Shown piece after piece: positions 33,765 to 43,863 of a stretch of 64,000 bases of DNA (the stretch's first letter is position 1; each line of letters opens with the position of its first letter). Under the pieces are notes generated by a model that saw only the letters and a list, made by a program, of their open reading frames with translations, was not told where the DNA came from and did no database searches. Origin of the DNA: Ramlibacter agri (GTDB lineage: Bacteria > Pseudomonadota > Gammaproteobacteria > Burkholderiales > Burkholderiaceae_C). Location of the stretch: assembly GCF_012927085.1 (NCBI RefSeq), contig NZ_JABBFX010000001.1, forward strand, positions 2,294,001 through 2,358,000, in the 5' to 3' direction. The position numbers and the translations under genes were made by a program.

Positions 33765-34535
33765 ATGCTTCAAGGAAAAACCGCCCTCGTCACCGGCTCC
33801 ACCAGCGGCATCGGGCTTGGCATCGCCAAGTCGCTGGCGAAGCAGGGCGCGCGGCTCGTGCTCAATGGCTTCGGCGAGGTCGAGGCCGCGAAGAAGGAAG
33901 TGGCCGCGCTGGGCGTCGAGGTCGAGTACCACGGCGCCGACATGAGCAAGCCGGCCGAGATCGCGGACATGATGCAGTTCGCGGCCTCGCGCTTCGGCCA
34001 GGTTGACGTGCTGGTGAACAACGCCGGCATCCAGCACGTGGCCAAGGTCGAGGACTTCGACCCGGCGCGCTGGGACGCGATCATCGCCATCAACCTCTCC
34101 AGCGCCTTCCACACCACGCGCCTGGCCATCCCCGCCATGCGCAAGGCCAACTGGGGCCGCGTCATCAACATCGCGTCCGCGCACGGCCTGGTGGCCTCGC
34201 CGGAGAAGTCGGCCTACGTCGCCGCCAAGCACGGCATCGTCGGCCTGACCAAGAGCATCGCGCTGGAGACCGCGGAAACCGGCATCACCGTCAACGCCAT
34301 CTGCCCGGGCTGGGTGCTGACGCCGCTGGTGCAGAAGCAGATCGACGCCCGCGCGCAGAACGAGAAGATCTCCGTGGAACAGGCCAAGATCGAACTGCTG
34401 TCGGAGAAGCAGCCGTCGCTGCAGTTCACCACGCCGGAAGAACTGGGCGAGCTTGCCGTGTTCCTGTGCTCGCCGGCGGCGAACAACGTGAAGGGCGTGG
34501 CCTGGAACGTCGACGGCGGCTGGGTGGCGCGTTAA
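33765..34535 (+). CDS. bdhA: 3-Hydroxybutyrate dehydrogenase (SDR family)
   Basis: 256 residues from the ATG at 33765, with GGAG eight bases upstream; the frame opens six codons earlier without a ribosome site. TGSTSGIG at residues 10-17 binds NAD. Ser138, Tyr151 and Lys155 (SAYVAAK) form the catalytic set. NNAGIQ, ASAHGLVAS and LLSEKQPSLQF are typical of bacterial D-3-hydroxybutyrate dehydrogenases, which interconvert 3-hydroxybutyrate and acetoacetate in the cytoplasm. Its place after the Bug gene raises the possibility that a related hydroxy acid is the real substrate. Confidence 0.85.
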   Translation: MLQGKTALVTGSTSGIGLGIAKSLAKQGARLVLNGFGEVEAAKKEVAALGVEVEYHGADMSKPAEIADMMQFAASRFGQVDVLVNNAGIQHVAKVEDFDPARWDAIIAINLSSAFHTTRLAIPAMRKANWGRVINIASAHGLVASPEKSAYVAAKHGIVGLTKSIALETAETGITVNAICPGWVLTPLVQKQIDARAQNEKISVEQAKIELLSEKQPSLQFTTPEELGELAVFLCSPAANNVKGVAWNVDGGWVAR

Positions 34536-34540
34536 GTCAA

Positions 34541-34621
34541 ACAGCCGAACGCAGAAGACGCAAAGGTTACGCAAAAGCCGCAAAGGAACAGCCTCTGAAT
34601 TTGGCCTTTGCGTCCGGCTGT
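34541..34621. repeat. Palindromic CGCAAAGG-type repeat, probable terminator between bdhA and the ABC permease
   Basis: Outer arms ACAGCCGAACGC (34541-34552) and GCGTCCGGCTGT (34610-34621) pair with one mismatch; inner CGCAAAGG (34579-34586) pairs with CCTTTGCG (34605-34612). The repeat lies between two convergent gene ends. The same CGCAAAGG-rich design recurs at 43701-43807, so this is a dispersed repeat family. Likely a bidirectional terminator. Confidence 0.6.
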
Positions 34622-34628
34622 CCTGTCT

Positions 34629-35516
34629 TCAACGGTGCCGCGGGTCGAGCGCGTCCCGCAGCCCGTCCCCCAGCAGGTTGAACGACAGCACCAGCAAAAA
34701 GATCGCCAGCCCCGGCCACACCGCCATCCAGGGCGCGTTGTCGATGAAGTTCTTGGCCGTGTTCAGCATGCTGCCCCAGCTCGGCGCGGGTGGCTGCTGG
34801 CCCAGGCCCAGGAAGGACAGGCTGGCTTCGGCGATGACAGCCGCGGCGATCGCCAGCGTGGACTGCACCATCAGCGGCGCCGTCACGTTGGGCAGGATGT
34901 GCCGGATCGCGATGCGCCACGGCGGGTTGCCCACCGCGCGCGCCGCTTCCACGTAATCCTCCACCTTCACGCCCAGCACCTGCCCGCGCGTCAGCCGCAC
35001 GAAGATCGGCGCGGCCGACACGCCGATGGCCACCATCGCATTCGACAGCGAAGGGCCGAGGAAAGCCGCCAGCGCGATCGCCAGGATCAGGAACGGGCAC
35101 GCGAGAAATGCGTCGGTGATCCGCGAGATCACCGCATCCACCCAGCCGCCGATGAAGCCCGCCGCCAGTCCCAGCGGCACGCCGATCAACAGCGAGATGC
35201 TGACCGACACCACGCCCGCCAGCAGCGAAGCGCGCGTGCCCCAGATGACGCGCGACAGCACGTCGCGGCCGATTTCGTCGGTGCCGAACCAGTGGGCAGA
35301 CGAGGGCGCCTGCCGCAGCGCGCTCCAGCTGGTGGCGATCGGGTCCTGCGGCGCGACCCACGGCGCGAAGACGGCCATGCCGACGAACAGCAGCACCACG
35401 ACGAGCCCGAACAAGGCCGCATGACGGCGCCGCAAGCGCCGCCAGGCGCGCCGCCACGGGCCCGCTTGCGGCGGGACCACGCCGACGGTGGAAGGAATGG
35501 GAAGGACAGCCGCCAT
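34629..35516 (-). CDS. Peptide-type ABC transporter permease (DppC-like)
   Basis: 295 residues from the ATG at 35516. The N-terminal helix RRHAALFGLVVVLLFVGM is followed by the HWFGTDEIGRDVLSRVIWG segment typical of DppC/OppC. The EAARAVGNPPWRIAIRHILPN loop is the EAA motif that contacts the ATPases. Five to six membrane spans are apparent. It pairs with the DppB-like permease ending 5 bases upstream. Last gene of the leftward transporter operon. Confidence 0.92.
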   Translation of the reverse strand: MAAVLPIPSTVGVVPPQAGPWRRAWRRLRRRHAALFGLVVVLLFVGMAVFAPWVAPQDPIATSWSALRQAPSSAHWFGTDEIGRDVLSRVIWGTRASLLAGVVSVSISLLIGVPLGLAAGFIGGWVDAVISRITDAFLACPFLILAIALAAFLGPSLSNAMVAIGVSAAPIFVRLTRGQVLGVKVEDYVEAARAVGNPPWRIAIRHILPNVTAPLMVQSTLAIAAAVIAEASLSFLGLGQQPPAPSWGSMLNTAKNFIDNAPWMAVWPGLAIFLLVLSFNLLGDGLRDALDPRHR

Positions 35517-35521
35517 CGCTC

Positions 35522-36463
35522 TCAATGCCGCAGGCGCGGGTTCACCGCGAAGTAGGCCAGGTCGGCCAGCAGGTTCAACACCATGTACGCCGTCGCCGTG
35601 ACCATCACCACGCCCTGCACCACCGCGTAGTCGCGGTTGAACACCGCATCGACGATCAGCTTGCCGAAGCCGGGAATGGTGAACACCTGCTCGGTCAGCA
35701 CCGCGCCCGAAAGCAAAGTGCCCAGCTCCAGCGCGCCCAGCGTGATGATCGGCGTCAGCGCATTGCGCAGCGCGTGCTTCAACACCACCGTCTTCTCGTC
35801 CAGCCCCTTGGCGCGCGCGGTGCGCACGTAGTCGGCGTTCAGCACCTGCAGCATGGCGCTGCGCGTGTGCCGCATCAGCACCGCGGCGATGGCGTTGCCC
35901 AGCACGAAGGCCGGCATGATCATCGCCGCGAGATTCGCGCGCAGGTCCTCGAACGGGCTCACGTAGCCCGAAGCGGGCAGCCAGCCCAGGTTCACCGAGA
36001 ACAGCAGGATCAGCAGGATGCCCAGCCAGAAGTTGGGCGTGCTGATTCCCCATAGCGCGAACACGTTGGCCGCCCAGTCCCAGGCGGTGCCGCGGCCCAC
36101 GGCCGACACGATGCCGGCCGGGATGCCGATGACCAGCGCGATGCACATGGCCAGCAAGGCGAGCTCCAAGGTCACCGGCAGCTTCTGCACCACCAGCTGC
36201 AGCACCGGCTGCTGGTTGCGCACGGACTCGCCGAGGTCGCCGCGCAGCACGCCGCCCACCCAGTAGCCGTAGCGCACCGGCAGCGGCTCGTCCAGGTGCA
36301 GCTTCTGGTGCAGGTAGGCGATGACCTGCGGGTCCTGTTCCTCGCCCGCCAGGATCTTGGCCGGGTCCCCGGGCAGCAGTTGCTGCAGCCCGAAGATCAG
36401 CATCGACACCAGCACCAGCGTCGGGAGCAGTTGGGCGATGCGCTTGACGAGGAACTCGCCCAT
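35522..36463 (-). CDS. Peptide-type ABC transporter permease (DppB-like)
   Basis: 313 residues. The N-terminus KRIAQLLPTLVLVSMLIFGL and LLPGDPAKIL are family signatures. The EAA-like loop is RTARAKGLDEKTVVLKHALRNALTPIITL. Six membrane spans are apparent. It lies one base after the substrate-binding gene and forms the membrane channel with the DppC-like subunit. Substrate class (peptides, nickel or opines) cannot be separated by sequence. Confidence 0.92.
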   Translation of the reverse strand: MGEFLVKRIAQLLPTLVLVSMLIFGLQQLLPGDPAKILAGEEQDPQVIAYLHQKLHLDEPLPVRYGYWVGGVLRGDLGESVRNQQPVLQLVVQKLPVTLELALLAMCIALVIGIPAGIVSAVGRGTAWDWAANVFALWGISTPNFWLGILLILLFSVNLGWLPASGYVSPFEDLRANLAAMIMPAFVLGNAIAAVLMRHTRSAMLQVLNADYVRTARAKGLDEKTVVLKHALRNALTPIITLGALELGTLLSGAVLTEQVFTIPGFGKLIVDAVFNRDYAVVQGVVMVTATAYMVLNLLADLAYFAVNPRLRH

Positions 36464-36464
36464 C

Positions 36465-37982
36465 TCAGGAGCCGAACTTCAGCCCGGTCACGCGCAGCAG
36501 CCCGTCCGGGATCTCGCGCACGCCCTGCAGCTTGGGCGTGTAGGCCCACAGCCACTTGCGGTGGTACAGGTAGACGATGGGGCGGTCCTTCAGCACCTTG
36601 GCCGCGACCTGCTCGAACACCTTCTTGCGCTGCGCCGGGTCCAGCACCTCGCGCGATTGCTTGATCAGGCCGTCGACGTCCTGCACGCAATAGCCGGAGT
36701 AGTTGAGTGGCTGGTTGCAGACGTCGAAGCTGTACAGGTTGCCGTCCGGGTCGGGCCGGCCGCTCCAGGCCAGCACATAGGCTTCGAAGTCACCCTTGTC
36801 GGCCATGTTCAGCGAAGTGGCGAACTCGGCGGACTGGATCTTCACGTCGAAGCCGGCCTCGCGCGCCATCGCCTGCACCACCAGGCCGATGCGCTGCGCG
36901 TCGGAGGTCGTCGGCGTCAGCAGCGTGAAGCTCGGGTTGGGCATGCCGGCTTCCTTCAGCAGCTGCCTGGCGCGCTCGATGTTGCGCTTGGGCACCGGCA
37001 CGTTCTTCGCGTACCAGGTGTTGGTGGGCGCCACCCACTGGTTGCCGACGATGGCTTCGTTGTCCATCACCACCTGCACCAGCCCGGCGCGGTCGATGGC
37101 CAGCTCCAGCGCTTCGCGCACGCGCGGGTCGCGGCCCAGCGCGCTGGTCTTGGCCTTGTCGCTCTTGCCGACGTTGATGGTGAGGCCCTGGTAGCCGATC
37201 TCGGTGATGCTGGAGGTCTTGAACTTCTTCTCCGACTTCACCTTCTCCATGTCGCTGGCCGCCATGCGCTCGATGTAATCGAGCTGGCCGGAGCGCAGGT
37301 TCGCGAGGCGCACGGTCGCATCGGGGATCGGCGTGTAGATCACCTTGTCGAAGTGCACCGCGTCCTTGTTCCAGTAGTTGGTGAACTTCTCCAGGACGAT
37401 GCGGTCCTGCGCCACCCGCTCGACGAACTTGAAGGGGCCGGAGCACACCGGCTTCGCACCGAATCTTTCGCCCTCGGCCTGTGCCGCCTTGGGCGACACC
37501 ATCATGCCGGCGCGGTCGGTCAGCGCGGCCAGCAGCGGCGAGAAGGGCGCCGACAGGTTCAGGCGCACCGTCAGCGGGTCGACCACGTCGACGCTGGTCA
37601 CCGGCGCCAGTTCGCCGCGGCGGTTGGAGCCGGGCATCGTCTTGTGGCGCTCGATGTTGTACTTGACCGCGGCGGCGTCGAACTTCTCGCCGTCGTGGAA
37701 AGTGACGCCGGGCCGCAGCTTCAGGGTGAGCTGCTTGTTGTCCGGCGACCATTGGTAGCTGGTGGCGAGCTGCGGCACGATGGCCAGCTTCTCGTCGATG
37801 TCGAACAGCTTGTCGCACAGGCCGGAGAACACGATGCGGCCGACGAAGCTGCGGGCCAGCGTCGGGTCCAGCGCGTCGGGGTCCTCGGCCAGCCCGACGC
37901 GCAGGGTCTGCGCCTGCGCGGCGAAGGCGGCAACGCCCAGCGCAAGCGCGAGCAGCCAGCGGGGGGAAGGACAGCGCATCAT
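36465..37982 (-). CDS. ABC transporter substrate-binding protein, family 5 (DppA/OppA-like)
   Basis: 505 residues. The ATG at 37982 (an ATGATG pair) has a strong AAGGAG site. Signal peptide [18 protein letters not shown] precedes [17 protein letters not shown], the family start. [20 protein letters not shown] is the SBP_bac_5 signature. It binds peptides or other solutes in the periplasm for this transporter. Its start overlaps the stop of the ATPase gene by four bases. Confidence 0.92.
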   Translation of the reverse strand: MMRCPSPRWLLALALGVAAFAAQAQTLRVGLAEDPDALDPTLARSFVGRIVFSGLCDKLFDIDEKLAIVPQLATSYQWSPDNKQLTLKLRPGVTFHDGEKFDAAAVKYNIERHKTMPGSNRRGELAPVTSVDVVDPLTVRLNLSAPFSPLLAALTDRAGMMVSPKAAQAEGERFGAKPVCSGPFKFVERVAQDRIVLEKFTNYWNKDAVHFDKVIYTPIPDATVRLANLRSGQLDYIERMAASDMEKVKSEKKFKTSSITEIGYQGLTINVGKSDKAKTSALGRDPRVREALELAIDRAGLVQVVMDNEAIVGNQWVAPTNTWYAKNVPVPKRNIERARQLLKEAGMPNPSFTLLTPTTSDAQRIGLVVQAMAREAGFDVKIQSAEFATSLNMADKGDFEAYVLAWSGRPDPDGNLYSFDVCNQPLNYSGYCVQDVDGLIKQSREVLDPAQRKKVFEQVAAKVLKDRPIVYLYHRKWLWAYTPKLQGVREIPDGLLRVTGLKFGS

Positions 37983-39045
37983 GGGTTCTCCTTGGTGGTT
38001 GTGAGGAAGGCGGCCTGCAGCCGCTCCAGCCGGCGGCGCGCCGGCGCGAAATTGATCGCCTGCGGGGCGGCCGCCTGTGGTGCGAGCTCGCGCCAGAAGT
38101 GGCAGGCCGCGGCGTGGCCGTCGGGCGTGGCCTCCAGCGCGGGCGCCTGCTGCGAGCACAGCGGCCGCGCGTGCGGGCAGCGGGTGTGGAAGTGGCAGCC
38201 GCTGGGCGGCGCCAGCGGGCTGGGCACGTCGCCCCCGAGCACGCGGCGTTCGCGCCGGTCCTGCGGCTCAGGCCGCGGGATCGCGCCCAGCAGCGCTTGC
38301 GTATAGGGATGGCGCGGCGCCGCGAATAGCGCGTCCTTGTCGGCCAGTTCCACGATGCGCCCCAGGTACATCACGGCGACGCGGTTGGCGATGTGCTTCA
38401 CCACCGCGAGGTCGTGTGCGATGAACACGTAGGCCAGGCCGAAGCGCTTCTGCAGGTCCTGCAGCAGGTTCACCACCTGCGCTTGCACGGAGACGTCGAG
38501 CGCCGACACGGCCTCGTCGCACACCACCAGCTGCGGCTCCACGGCCAGCGCGCGGGCGATGCCGACGCGCTGCCGCTGGCCGCCGGAGAACTCGTGCGGA
38601 TAGCGCTGCGCGTGGTCCGGCGCCAGGCCCACGGTGTGCAGCAGTTCGGCGACGCGCTGCTGCTCGCGGCCCGCGTGCAGGCCGTGCAGGCGCAGCGGCT
38701 CGGCGAGCGTCTGGCCCACCGTCATGCGCGGGTTCAGCGAGGAGTACGGGTCCTGGAAGATGATCTGCATGGACCGGCGCTGGGCCCGCAGTTGCGCGGG
38801 GCTCAACGCGTTGATGTCCTGCCCGTCGAAGGCGATGCTGCCGGCCGTGGGCTCCAGCAGCCGCAGCAGCATGCGGCCCAAGGTGGACTTGCCGCAGCCC
38901 GATTCGCCGACCACGCCCAGCGTCTCGCCGCGCGCAAGCTGCACGTCGACGCCGTCGACGGCGCGCACGAGGCCGCTCACGCGGCCGAAGAGGCCGCGGC
39001 GGACGGGGAAGTGCTTGACCAGGCCGGAGGCCCGCAGCAAGGGCG

Positions 39046-39049
<4 letters not shown>
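37979..39049 (-). CDS. Peptide-type ABC transporter ATPase (DppF-like)
   Basis: 356 residues from the ATG at 39049; the open frame further upstream overlaps DppD in another frame. Walker [10 protein letters not shown], signature [15 protein letters not shown], Walker [13 protein letters not shown] and the oligopeptide C-terminal extension with a Cys-rich segment ([14 protein letters not shown]) are present. It hydrolyses ATP to drive transport together with DppD. The start overlaps the DppD stop by four bases. Confidence 0.92.
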
Positions 39050-40031
<982 letters not shown>

Positions 40032-40032
<1 letters not shown>

Positions 40033-40742
40033 CAGTTGCGGCCCTCGCGCTCGAAGGCGGCGATGCGCTCTTCGATCTTCGTCCGGTCGGTGATGCCGAC
40101 CGGGTCGTGGCGGCCGGCCAGGCAGGCCATGAAAGGCTGGTAGCGCTGGCGGCTCGTTTCATAGAGCCGATGCAGTTCGCGCACCGGCTCCTCGTGGTCG
40201 TCGACGCGGATGTCCAGTTGCGGATAGTCCTCGTCGGCATGGATGCGAAGCGCCGCGGCCTGCTTGCCGCGCTTGTCGCCACCCGCTGCTTCACCGGCCG
40301 CCAGCGCGGCCAGCAGGCGCTCCGGCAGCGGCAGGCCGCGGGTTTCCTCGAAGGCATGCGCCGTCGCTTCCAGCACCGGCGCGCCGGCCAGCATGTTGCC
40401 GGCGATGCTGTAGTCGGCGCCGGCGCGGTGGCCACACCAGTCTATGCAGGACGCGCCGGTCCACGCAGCCGGTGCGCCATGGGCGGGCAGCACGTGCAGC
40501 TGGCGCTGGTCGCGGCCGGCGTCGGCGCCGGTCAGCGCAGCGACCACTTGCTCCGGCGACTCGCCCGCGGCGAGGCGGGCCAGGCCTTCCGGCCCGTACA
40601 GCGGGTTCATCAGCGCCTGCGTCGACAGCACGCCCACGCCCCGGCAGGTGTGCACGCACAGTGCCCCCACCGCGAAGAAGCGGCTGGCGATGGCGGCCCC
40701 GAGCCGCCCCGATGCGTCGCGGGCCAGGATGGACCAGGTCAT
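40032..40742 (-). CDS. DUF1028-family protein (Ntn-hydrolase-like)
   Basis: 236 residues from the ATG at 40742, preceded by AAAGGA. The family N-terminus [25 protein letters not shown] is clear, and the Thr after Met could be a processed nucleophile as in Ntn hydrolases. [10 protein letters not shown] and the [20 protein letters not shown] end are also characteristic. DUF1028 proteins often accompany peptide transporters and amidases and may cleave the imported compound, but no reaction is established. First gene of the transporter operon and divergent from the aspartoacylase-like gene. Confidence 0.85.
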
Positions 40743-40819
40743 GCATGCGTCCTTTTGTTCTTCGGCCATTCTGGCGATGGGTCCGCACACGGAGCAATAG
40801 CGTTTGCCAGAATGCGGGG

Positions 40820-41746
40820 ATGAGCACCCAACCGCCCCTGGAAGTCCTGCCGCGTGACCTGAGCGCTTACCGCGCAGGGAACACCGGCATTCCCTACGTG
40901 CATCGTTTCGACTCCGGCAAGCCCGGGCCGCACGTGCTGGTGAACGCGCTGACCCACGGCAACGAGCTGTGTGGCATGGTCGCAGCCACGCATTTGCTGG
41001 ACCAGGGCGTGCGCCCAGCTGTCGGAATCCTGACGGTGAGCTTCGCCAACGTCGCCGCCTACGAGTCCTTCGATCCGGGCAAACCCTTTGCCAGCCGCCA
41101 GCTGGTGCACAACCTCAACCGCATCTGGTCGGCCGAACAGCTGGAAGGCAGCGAGGACAGCCCGGAGCTGCGCCGTGCCCGCGAACTGCGCCCGGTGGTG
41201 GACGCGGCCGACCACATCCTGGACCTGCACTCGACGTCGCAGGAGGTCGAGCCCTTCTGGGTCTACCCCAACTTCGCGCGCAACGCCGAACTGGCGCTGG
41301 CGATCGGCCGGCCTTCGGTGCACCTGGTCATGCCCGAGGGCCTGGGTTCAGGCACGCCGGTCATCCAGCACGGCCGCCATGGCCGCGCGGATTCCAATGC
41401 CGGCGTGGCGCTGGTGGCCGAGTGCGGCCAGCATTTCCGCCAGGCGACCTCCGACCTGGCGGTGGAGGTCACGCTCGATTTCCTGGCTTACTTCGGCCAG
41501 ATCGCGCCGCGGCCGTTCGCGAAGACGCCGCAGCGGCGTTACCAGTTGCTGCAGACGTATGTGATCCGCACGCCGGAGTTCCGCTTCACGCGGCCGGTGA
41601 AGGGCTTCGAGACCTTCGCCGCCGGCGAACTCATCGCCACCGATGGCGCGCAGGAGATCCGCGCGCCCGAGGACTGCACCATCCTGATGCCGGCGCGCGA
41701 AGCCATCGTCGGCCGCGAGGGTGTTTACATCGCGCGTGCTCTCTGA
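40820..41746 (+). CDS. Succinylglutamate desuccinylase/aspartoacylase family metallohydrolase
   Basis: 308 residues from the ATG at 40820, with GGGG upstream; longer open frames 5' are not credible. Zinc-site motifs THGNELC (His and Glu) and DLHSTSQE (His) and the HNLNRIW segment fit the AstE/AspA branch of the M14 fold. These enzymes remove acyl groups from N-acyl amino acids. It is divergent from the DUF1028-ABC transporter operon (77 bases apart), so an N-acyl amino acid or acyl-peptide may be the common substrate. Confidence 0.85.
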   Translation: MSTQPPLEVLPRDLSAYRAGNTGIPYVHRFDSGKPGPHVLVNALTHGNELCGMVAATHLLDQGVRPAVGILTVSFANVAAYESFDPGKPFASRQLVHNLNRIWSAEQLEGSEDSPELRRARELRPVVDAADHILDLHSTSQEVEPFWVYPNFARNAELALAIGRPSVHLVMPEGLGSGTPVIQHGRHGRADSNAGVALVAECGQHFRQATSDLAVEVTLDFLAYFGQIAPRPFAKTPQRRYQLLQTYVIRTPEFRFTRPVKGFETFAAGELIATDGAQEIRAPEDCTILMPAREAIVGREGVYIARAL

Positions 41747-41791
41747 AATTGCGCAGCGCACAATGGCATCGAAATTGCGGAATGCAAGCGG

Positions 41792-41814
41792 CCGGGAGGG
41801 AACGCCTCTCCCGG
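41792..41814 (+). terminator. Hairpin after the aspartoacylase-like gene
   Basis: CCGGGAG (41792-41798) and CTCCCGG (41808-41814) form a seven-pair stem 45 bases after the stop codon. There is no following T-run, so intrinsic termination would be weak; it could also lie in the leader of the next gene. Confidence 0.4.
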
Positions 41815-41834
41815 GCTGAAAACGGGGGGCGACC

Positions 41835-42428
41835 ATGGTGAGGTTCACTTCATGGGGATCGGCCGGCATCTGGCTGGCCGCGGGCGCGGTGGCGGTGGGG
41901 CTCACGCTGCTGGCGCCGAGCGAGCGGGCGGTCATGGGCCAGCTGCCGCCGCTGGCGGCGAAAGCGCGCGACCAGCGCCAGCTGACGCTGCCGCAGGAGC
42001 TGCCGGCCGAGCGCACACTGGCGCTGCTGATCTTCCGGCACGAGCAGAAAGCGGAAGCGCGCACATGGATCGACGGCCTGCTGGCGCAGGACGCGAGCAT
42101 CCCGTGGCTGAAAGTGCGCGTGCTGCCGCCGGACGAGGTCACCCGGCAGGCCACGGCCCGGCCCTTGGTCTTGCCGACCGCACCGCTGCCTCCGGGCACC
42201 TTGCTGCCGGGCGCGCGGCCGGAGCGGCTGCTGTCGGTGGCCGCCAACGCCGGCCAGCTCGCGCAGGCGATGGCGTTGCCCGACACCGAGCATGCGCAGG
42301 TCGTCGTGCTAAGCCGTGACGGCCAGGTGCTCGCCAAGGCGCAGGGCGCCTACGACGAGCAGAAGGCGCGGGCCTTGCTGGAGACCTTGCGGGCCAGCTC
42401 GCCGCTGGAACCGTTCCGGGTCGATTGA
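41835..42428 (+). CDS. Hypothetical membrane-anchored protein
   Basis: 197 residues. One N-terminal membrane span (GIWLAAGAVAVGLTLLA) is followed by a periplasmic domain that alternates hydrophobic strands and helices (RTLALLIFRHE, ASIPWLKVRVLP, AQVVVLSRDGQVLAKAQGAYDE), reminiscent of a thioredoxin-like fold but without a CxxC motif. I do not recognise a family. It ends convergent to the next gene, both stop codons lying in one perfect 14-base palindrome. Confidence 0.65.
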   Translation: MVRFTSWGSAGIWLAAGAVAVGLTLLAPSERAVMGQLPPLAAKARDQRQLTLPQELPAERTLALLIFRHEQKAEARTWIDGLLAQDASIPWLKVRVLPPDEVTRQATARPLVLPTAPLPPGTLLPGARPERLLSVAANAGQLAQAMALPDTEHAQVVVLSRDGQVLAKAQGAYDEQKARALLETLRASSPLEPFRVD

Positions 42429-42438
42429 ACCGGTTCAA
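42425..42438. repeat. Perfect palindrome spanning two convergent stop codons
   Basis: TTGAACCGGTTCAA contains the TGA of the plus-strand gene (42426-42428) and the TGA of the minus-strand gene (42435-42437). Short for a terminator, but symmetric and placed exactly at the convergence. Confidence 0.5.
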
Positions 42439-42929
42439 TAATCGGCGTTGCTGCCGGCCCAGAGCCCCGTCCGCAGCAACAGCCAGCGCCACTTCTCCAC
42501 CGCCTTGAAGGGCAGGGCCTTGCCGGTGGCGTCGTGGATGGCGCGGCCGTGTTCCATCTGCAGCGTGATGGTGCCGGCGGCCGTGGCGCTGGCCGGGCAG
42601 GTCCAGTTGCGGCCGTCATGGATCTGGCAGTTGCTGAACTTGCCGGACGCCTCGCGGTTGCCTGCCGTCCAGAACAGCACTTCCTCGTGCACGCGCAGGG
42701 CGCGGAAGCGGAAGCGCGGGCCGGCGGCCAGGCGGCCGGTGCATCGGGCGCCTTCCCACTGGCCGCCTTCGCAGGTGACCGTGTAGATGGTGCGTTCGCC
42801 CTGCAGGGTGATGAAGTCCGTCAGCCACATCATGGCAGCCAGGAACACCACCACCAGGACTCCCACGCCGGGGAGGATGGTGCTGGAGAGCCGGCTTTTC
42901 GGGTGCGCGTTGTTGGCTGTTTCAGGCAA
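42435..42929 (-). CDS. Hypothetical single-span membrane protein
   Basis: About 164 residues. The only credible start near the membrane segment is a TTG at 42929, because no ATG or GTG lies in frame between it and an implausible start at 43232. The start is therefore weak. One membrane span (STILPGVGVLVVVFLAAMMW) is followed by an extracytoplasmic domain with four Cys residues (TCEGGQWEGARCTG, NCQIHDGRNWTCPA) that could form two disulphides. Function unknown. Confidence 0.55.
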   Translation of the reverse strand: MPETANNAHPKSRLSSTILPGVGVLVVVFLAAMMWLTDFITLQGERTIYTVTCEGGQWEGARCTGRLAAGPRFRFRALRVHEEVLFWTAGNREASGKFSNCQIHDGRNWTCPASATAAGTITLQMEHGRAIHDATGKALPFKAVEKWRWLLLRTGLWAGSNADY

Positions 42930-43083
42930 GGCAAGGTCCGGGGTTCGACGCGGCGCATGGTAACTCCGGGCGGCGTCCAGGTCAGCAGTAGTTGCCCGCC
43001 CGTGGCGCTTACGGCTCGGCGTGCCGTCCGACAGCCCGGGCAGGGCGCTCCCGGTACATCTGGGGGCAAGGAGCGAACAGACA

Positions 43084-43701
43084 ATGCTGGAGAAACTGCC
43101 CGAAGTCGTGGGCCACGCCTTGCGGGACCGCCGCGCCGGCCTGGACAAGCTGGCCTTCAACCGCTGCGGGCTGCGCGGCGGCCATGGGACGCTGCAGATC
43201 TCCAGCCTGGCCTTCACCGACCACGGGCCCATCCCGGCGCGCTACACGGCCGACGGCGACGGCGAATCGCCGCCGCTGCAATGGCAGGGCGTGCCGGCCA
43301 ACGCGGCCAGCCTGGTGCTGGTGGTGGAAGACGCGGACGCGCCCACCTCCGAGCCGCTGGTGCACGCCATCGTTGTCGACCTGCCGGCGGGTGACGGCGG
43401 CCTGCCGGAAGGCGCGATCAAGGGCCCGGCTGGTGAAGGCCGGCACGTGCACGAAGGCCGCAACTCCTACCTGCGCGCCGGCTGGCTGCCCCCCGACCCG
43501 CCACCGGGCCATGGCGAACACCGCTACGCCTTCCAGCTCTTCGCGCTGGGCCCGGGCGAAGCCTTCGAAGGCAAGCCGGGCCGCGACGACGTGCTGGCGG
43601 CGATCCGCGAGCGCGGCTTGGCGAGCGGCATCCTGGTCGGGACCTATGCGCGGCCGGATGGGAGCGTGCCGGTGGAGGGCGCGCAGGCGGTGGCGGCTTG
43701 A
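43084..43701 (+). CDS. YbhB/YbcL-family PEBP-like (Raf kinase inhibitor-like) protein
   Basis: 205 residues from the ATG at 43084, preceded by GGAG. The phosphatidylethanolamine-binding-protein pocket is visible: GPIPARYTADGDGESPPLQW, LVLVVEDADAP, HAIVVDLP and HRYAFQLFAL. An N-terminal extension of about 35 residues precedes the fold. Bacterial members bind small ligands but no enzyme activity is settled. The gene's stop codon abuts a large inverted repeat. Confidence 0.88.
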   Translation: MLEKLPEVVGHALRDRRAGLDKLAFNRCGLRGGHGTLQISSLAFTDHGPIPARYTADGDGESPPLQWQGVPANAASLVLVVEDADAPTSEPLVHAIVVDLPAGDGGLPEGAIKGPAGEGRHVHEGRNSYLRAGWLPPDPPPGHGEHRYAFQLFALGPGEAFEGKPGRDDVLAAIRERGLASGILVGTYARPDGSVPVEGAQAVAA

Positions 43702-43807
43702 ACTTCGGGACGCAAAGGTCGCAAAAAGTACGCAAAGGACGCAAAAAAGCCCTTTGAATTTTTTTGCGTCCTTTGCGCAACCTTTGCGACCTTTGCGTCC
43801 GGAAGTT
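43701..43807. repeat. Large two-step inverted repeat of CGCAAAGG type
   Basis: The outer stem pairs 43701-43725 with 43783-43807 (one mismatch in 25) and the inner stem pairs 43731-43748 with 43760-43777 (18 of 18). A five-base internal loop separates them, and an 11-base apical loop (43749-43759) closes the hairpin. It starts at the last base of the PEBP stop codon. It shares the CGCAAAGG/GCAAAA vocabulary with the element at 34541-34621. A strong bidirectional terminator or mobile palindromic repeat. Confidence 0.75.
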
Positions 43808-43863
43808 CCCGAAGTTCCGGCAGTTCCGGCAGTTCCGGCAGTTCCGGCAGTTCCGGCAGTTCC
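43803..43863. repeat. 9-base tandem repeat (CAGTTCCGG)n
   Basis: Four perfect CAGTTCCGG units (43821-43856) plus a partial unit at 43857-43863 and two diverged units at 43803-43820. The array ends at the TAG stop of the minus-strand AraC gene. Because the unit is three codons long, copy-number change would not shift a frame reading through it. Confidence 0.8.

Noticed and set aside
42830..43084. Alternative short minus-strand frame upstream of the single-span protein
   Set aside because: Its product has no recognisable features and overlaps the likely promoter and the start region of the PEBP gene. The neighbouring frame encodes the membrane span and Cys-rich domain.
43803..43863. Possible CRISPR-like repeat array
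   Set aside because: The unit is 9 bases with no spacers and no cas genes nearby, so it is a simple tandem repeat.
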